Below are positions 62,516 to 64,000 of a DNA stretch of 64,000 nt, one piece after another. Location of the stretch: contig JAQFVV010006246.1 in assembly GCA_028023455.1 (NCBI GenBank), forward strand, positions 5,658,363-5,722,362, read 5' to 3'. Below the pieces are notes generated by a model. It had not been told where the DNA came from and did not search any database. It was given only the letters and a program-made list of their open reading frames with translations. Every line of letters starts with the position of its first letter. Within the stretch, counting starts at the first letter, position 1. This DNA is from Epiperipatus broadwayi. Taxonomy: Eukaryota > Onychophora > Udeonychophora > Euonychophora > Peripatidae. The position numbers and the translations under genes were made by a program.

Positions 62516-64000
62516 TTTTTCTGTTATATCTCGCCTTTAATAAATCTGCTTGATATATTTCTATATTAGCATTTCTCTTAGAGAGAGTTCTCTCTTTAAT
62601 ATAACTTATATATTTTGTGATTAAACATTAGCATTTTTAAAAAATAATATCTTACTTAAATATGCTTTTTGTAAATTTTAAATTTAATTTACTTAGGAAT
62701 GATGATGATTTGCCATCTCACCAGGTACACATCTTTTCTATACCCCATCCCATTACAATATAGTTGGTATATTTATATGCAATATGTATTTAAGTTATAA
62801 ACTGCAAAAATGAGTTTTTCCATTAACTGAAAGGAGATCCTCATTAAAGCCTTAAAGTTTATAAGTTATCTTTGAGTGATGACTATTTAAATCCTATTTA
62901 TTGCACCTCAGTTTCCCAATAGCCTGCTTATATAAAATGCTGTTTTCACAATTTTTCATTGGTATTTCTTGTAATAATTTATTCTTTGATTAAGCACCAA
63001 CAATTTAACCAATTTAAATAATTCAAACAATGTCAAGAAATTGGAATATTGGCGTCTAATTGGATTGCTGAAACAAGGTTAGAAATGAAGATTAGAAGTG
63101 AAGATGTCAGTTTTAGAAAATTATCATATTAATTGATACAACACATAAAGATAACTTTTTTTTTTTTGATTTTGTTTTTGAGACCTGGCCATAAATCATC
63201 TTCAGTAGATCATTTTTTTGTTGTTGTTAAAAAGTATGGATCTTTCGACATGCCAAATTTAGACTTTGCTTCTCCATTACCAAAAAAAAATATAAATTAT
63301 TTATAGTCATTCCTGCACTTGTGGGAATGGCAAGTATAATTACAACATCCATCCCATCCTGCTATTAATATCCATTTTATAATAAATGGAATTTGTTTTT
63401 ATATTGAATATAAAAGTAAACTAAAACCAGTTACTGCATAAGTAAAACTCATAGTTTTTGAATTTTTAATAATTCGATTTTTTTTCACTCATAAGATATT
63501 ATTGGTTAGATATTGCCAAAGCAATAATCGGAGAGTTGCATATGACTTGGATTTATATTTTTGCGAACTTGGACTAGTTTTGCTAATATGTTTTGGTAGC
63601 TGTATGCTTACAGCTAAATATTTATGTATGCAAAATTAATTTATCATACACGATTGATTTGTCTCTTAAACTGATATATGCATGCTTAAAATGGATTAGT
63701 GTATTTAGGTCTGTGTCTGTATTTATATTTTTTAAGTTAATCCATTTACTTTGCTTAATAAAATTATTTTTGATAATTTCAACATTTGCTCTTAGTTTAA
63801 AAATTTTATGTTAATTGCTTCTGAATAAGATTATTAATTTTGCCTGTAAAACACATGCTGCGTTTAATATTATACATGCATGTGATTAAACCCCCTCCCC
63901 AATGGGAAAAAATAAAACCAAATAACATCAAGATTTATGACTGCACATATGGTAACACTATTAAAGGCAAATGTCAAATCAAGATTTATATCCTGATTTT
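62516..64000. other. A+T-rich stretch, no gene seen
   Basis: No supported feature. The frame at 63593-63814 (+) is of simple hydrophobic composition and has no recognised domain. Confidence 0.5.

Overview
This is a strongly A+T-rich, gene-poor stretch of a large animal genome. Its repeats (RTE-type and L1/Tx1- or Jockey-like non-LTR retrotransposons, Ty3/Gypsy LTR elements, a Penelope-like element, tRNA-derived SINEs and non-autonomous inverted-repeat elements) suggest an invertebrate. I cannot fix the taxon from the sequence. There are no bacterial operons, rRNA or tRNA genes or CRISPR arrays. The only hint of a host gene is one 65-base candidate exon at 10277-10341 (+), with good splice signals on both sides. 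If it is real, much of the window is intron.

Layout. 1-780: 3' fragment of an RTE LINE (+). 2275-4190: decayed LINE reverse transcriptase (+). 5086-8125 and 12105-15220: decayed antisense RTE copies; the second is split by a 435-bp solo LTR (13038-13472, target duplication TTATG). 17710-22390: array of inverted and direct blocks (rcP-Q-P-rcQ-P-rcQ). A full-length RTE (18095-21394, minus, 12-bp target duplication) and an unclassified 434-bp insertion (8-bp target duplication) sit inside it. 22803-23335: near-perfect palindrome with 252-253-base arms. 27208-36466: complete 9.26-kb LTR-retrotransposon structure with very long LTRs (about 3.19 kb each), TG...CA ends, target duplication ATAA, a tRNA-Lys-like primer-binding site and a decayed gag, but no visible pol. 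39455-39563: tRNA-SINE (minus). 42190-43060: Gypsy protease/RT relic (+). 47690-49078: 1.39-kb element with 38-bp terminal inverted repeats. 50106-50235: 47-bp-arm hairpin. 51585-54475: RTE copy (minus) carrying a second SINE. 55534-57580: second decayed LINE (+). 57903-58790: tandem and inverted members of the palindrome family. 61888-62515: 3' end of a Penelope-like element (minus) with a GIY-YIG domain and a hammerhead-like hairpin.

No coding gene here looks intact. The best-preserved reading frames belong to the RTE at 18095-21394, which has one frameshift region and one in-frame stop, with its endonuclease and RT catalytic motifs still present. Nested insertions give relative ages: old RTE copies are cut by a solo LTR and a SINE, and the P/Q array predates the nearly intact RTE. 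The feature most worth following up is the giant-LTR, gag-only element at 27208-36466.
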